Of a stretch of 5,166 nt of DNA, positions 4,928 through 5,166 are shown in pieces; positions within the stretch are counted from its first letter, which is position 1, and each line of letters opens with the position of its first letter. The translations under genes and the position numbers were made by a program. The stretch is from the NCBI GenBank assembly GCA_009885445.1, contig VFKQ01000120.1, forward strand, positions 1 through 5,166, in the 5' to 3' direction. The stretch is from Anaerolineaceae bacterium (GTDB taxonomy: Bacteria > Chloroflexota > Anaerolineae > Anaerolineales > Villigracilaceae). The notes under the pieces are model-generated. The model did not search any database. It had not been told where the DNA came from and saw only the letters and a program-made list of their open reading frames with translations.

Positions 4928-5166
4928 CTACAGGTCCTGATTTGATTTCCAATGTGGTAAAGCGCCTGATTTCTTATTTAAAACATGGCTATAAATTTCT
5001 TCAATGCGATCGGCAACCACATATTCATTAAATTCGGTTTGCACGTGATGCCTGCCATTTTCTCCCAACTGCTGGGCGAGTGTGGGGTTTGTCAATACTC
5101 TCACGATGGCGTTTGAAAAACCAGGCACATCATCATAGTCAACCAGTAAACCTGTCTTGCCGGAAC
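4928..5166 (-). CDS. GT-B glycosyltransferase (GT4-like), C-terminal fragment
   Basis: The gene enters from the right edge; only the last 78 residues are visible, ending at TAG (4928-4930). The first residues read SGKTGLLVDYDDVPGF, the usual xG.TGLLV...D loop after the donor-binding site of family 4 glycosyltransferases. The typical closing helices follow: AIVRVLTNPTLAQQLGENGR, then a TEFNEYVVADRIEEIYSHVL segment. The enzyme would transfer a sugar from an activated nucleotide donor to a glycan on the cytoplasmic side of the membrane, as in capsule, exopolysaccharide or lipid-linked glycan assembly; the exact sugar cannot be told. A short polar tail (NKKSGALPHWKSNQDL) extends past the fold. 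GTG codons within the visible part are internal, not starts. Being next to A/T-rich DNA fits a surface-polysaccharide cluster continuing to the right. Confidence 0.85.
   Translation of the reverse strand, partial: SGKTGLLVDYDDVPGFSNAIVRVLTNPTLAQQLGENGRHHVQTEFNEYVVADRIEEIYSHVLNKKSGALPHWKSNQDL

Noticed and set aside
1..5166. tRNA, rRNA, CRISPR array, attachment site or intact insertion sequence
   Set aside because: No cloverleaf, regularly spaced repeats or terminal inverted repeats with target duplications were seen by eye on either strand.

Overview
The window looks like chromosomal DNA of an uncultured bacterium. The best guess is Chloroflexota, class Anaerolineae. Grounds for this are the two secreted proteins ending in PxKF-type domains, the ExeM/NucH-type nuclease tail with PKD repeats, and the moderately GC-rich codon use of the left part. 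This is inference from family knowledge; no marker gene is present to prove it.

Left part (1-3623, GC-rich, strong third-position G/C). It opens inside a secreted DNase I-fold nuclease gene (to 1031). Only the last catalytic motif (SDHDP), two PKD/Ig-like domains and a C-terminal PxKF-like domain are visible. A perfect 19-bp inverted repeat follows (1044-1086). A sigma70-like promoter (1131-1159) then sits almost on top of the start codon of comM/yifB (1166-2692), which encodes a full-length AAA+ ATPase of the Mg-chelatase-like family. A bidirectional terminator (2804-2840) separates comM from a convergent minus-strand gene (2865-3623). That gene encodes a small exported protein: signal peptide, Ig-like domain, PxKF-like domain.

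Right part (about 3640-5166, clearly more A/T-rich). This reads as the edge of a surface-polysaccharide or accessory region. It holds a possible decayed glycosyltransferase 3' end (3729-3817, minus), a spacer rich in small hairpins, and a doubtful 125-codon plus-strand ORF (4035-4412) opposed by coding-like minus-strand frames. These are followed by a convincing 62-aa membrane protein gene (4423-4611) with a good ribosome binding site and a strong terminator (4638-4684), and by the C-terminal end of a GT-B glycosyltransferase entering from the right on the minus strand (4928-5166).

Functional reading: comM and the secreted nuclease both act on DNA (branch migration during natural transformation, and extracellular DNA digestion), but they have separate signals and need not be co-regulated. 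The two PxKF proteins suggest a shared mode of display at the cell surface or of secretion. No complete new system can be demonstrated here. The points most worth checking are the probable leaderless comM transcript, the perfect palindrome, the paired PxKF proteins and the degraded two-strand coding region at 3990-4410.
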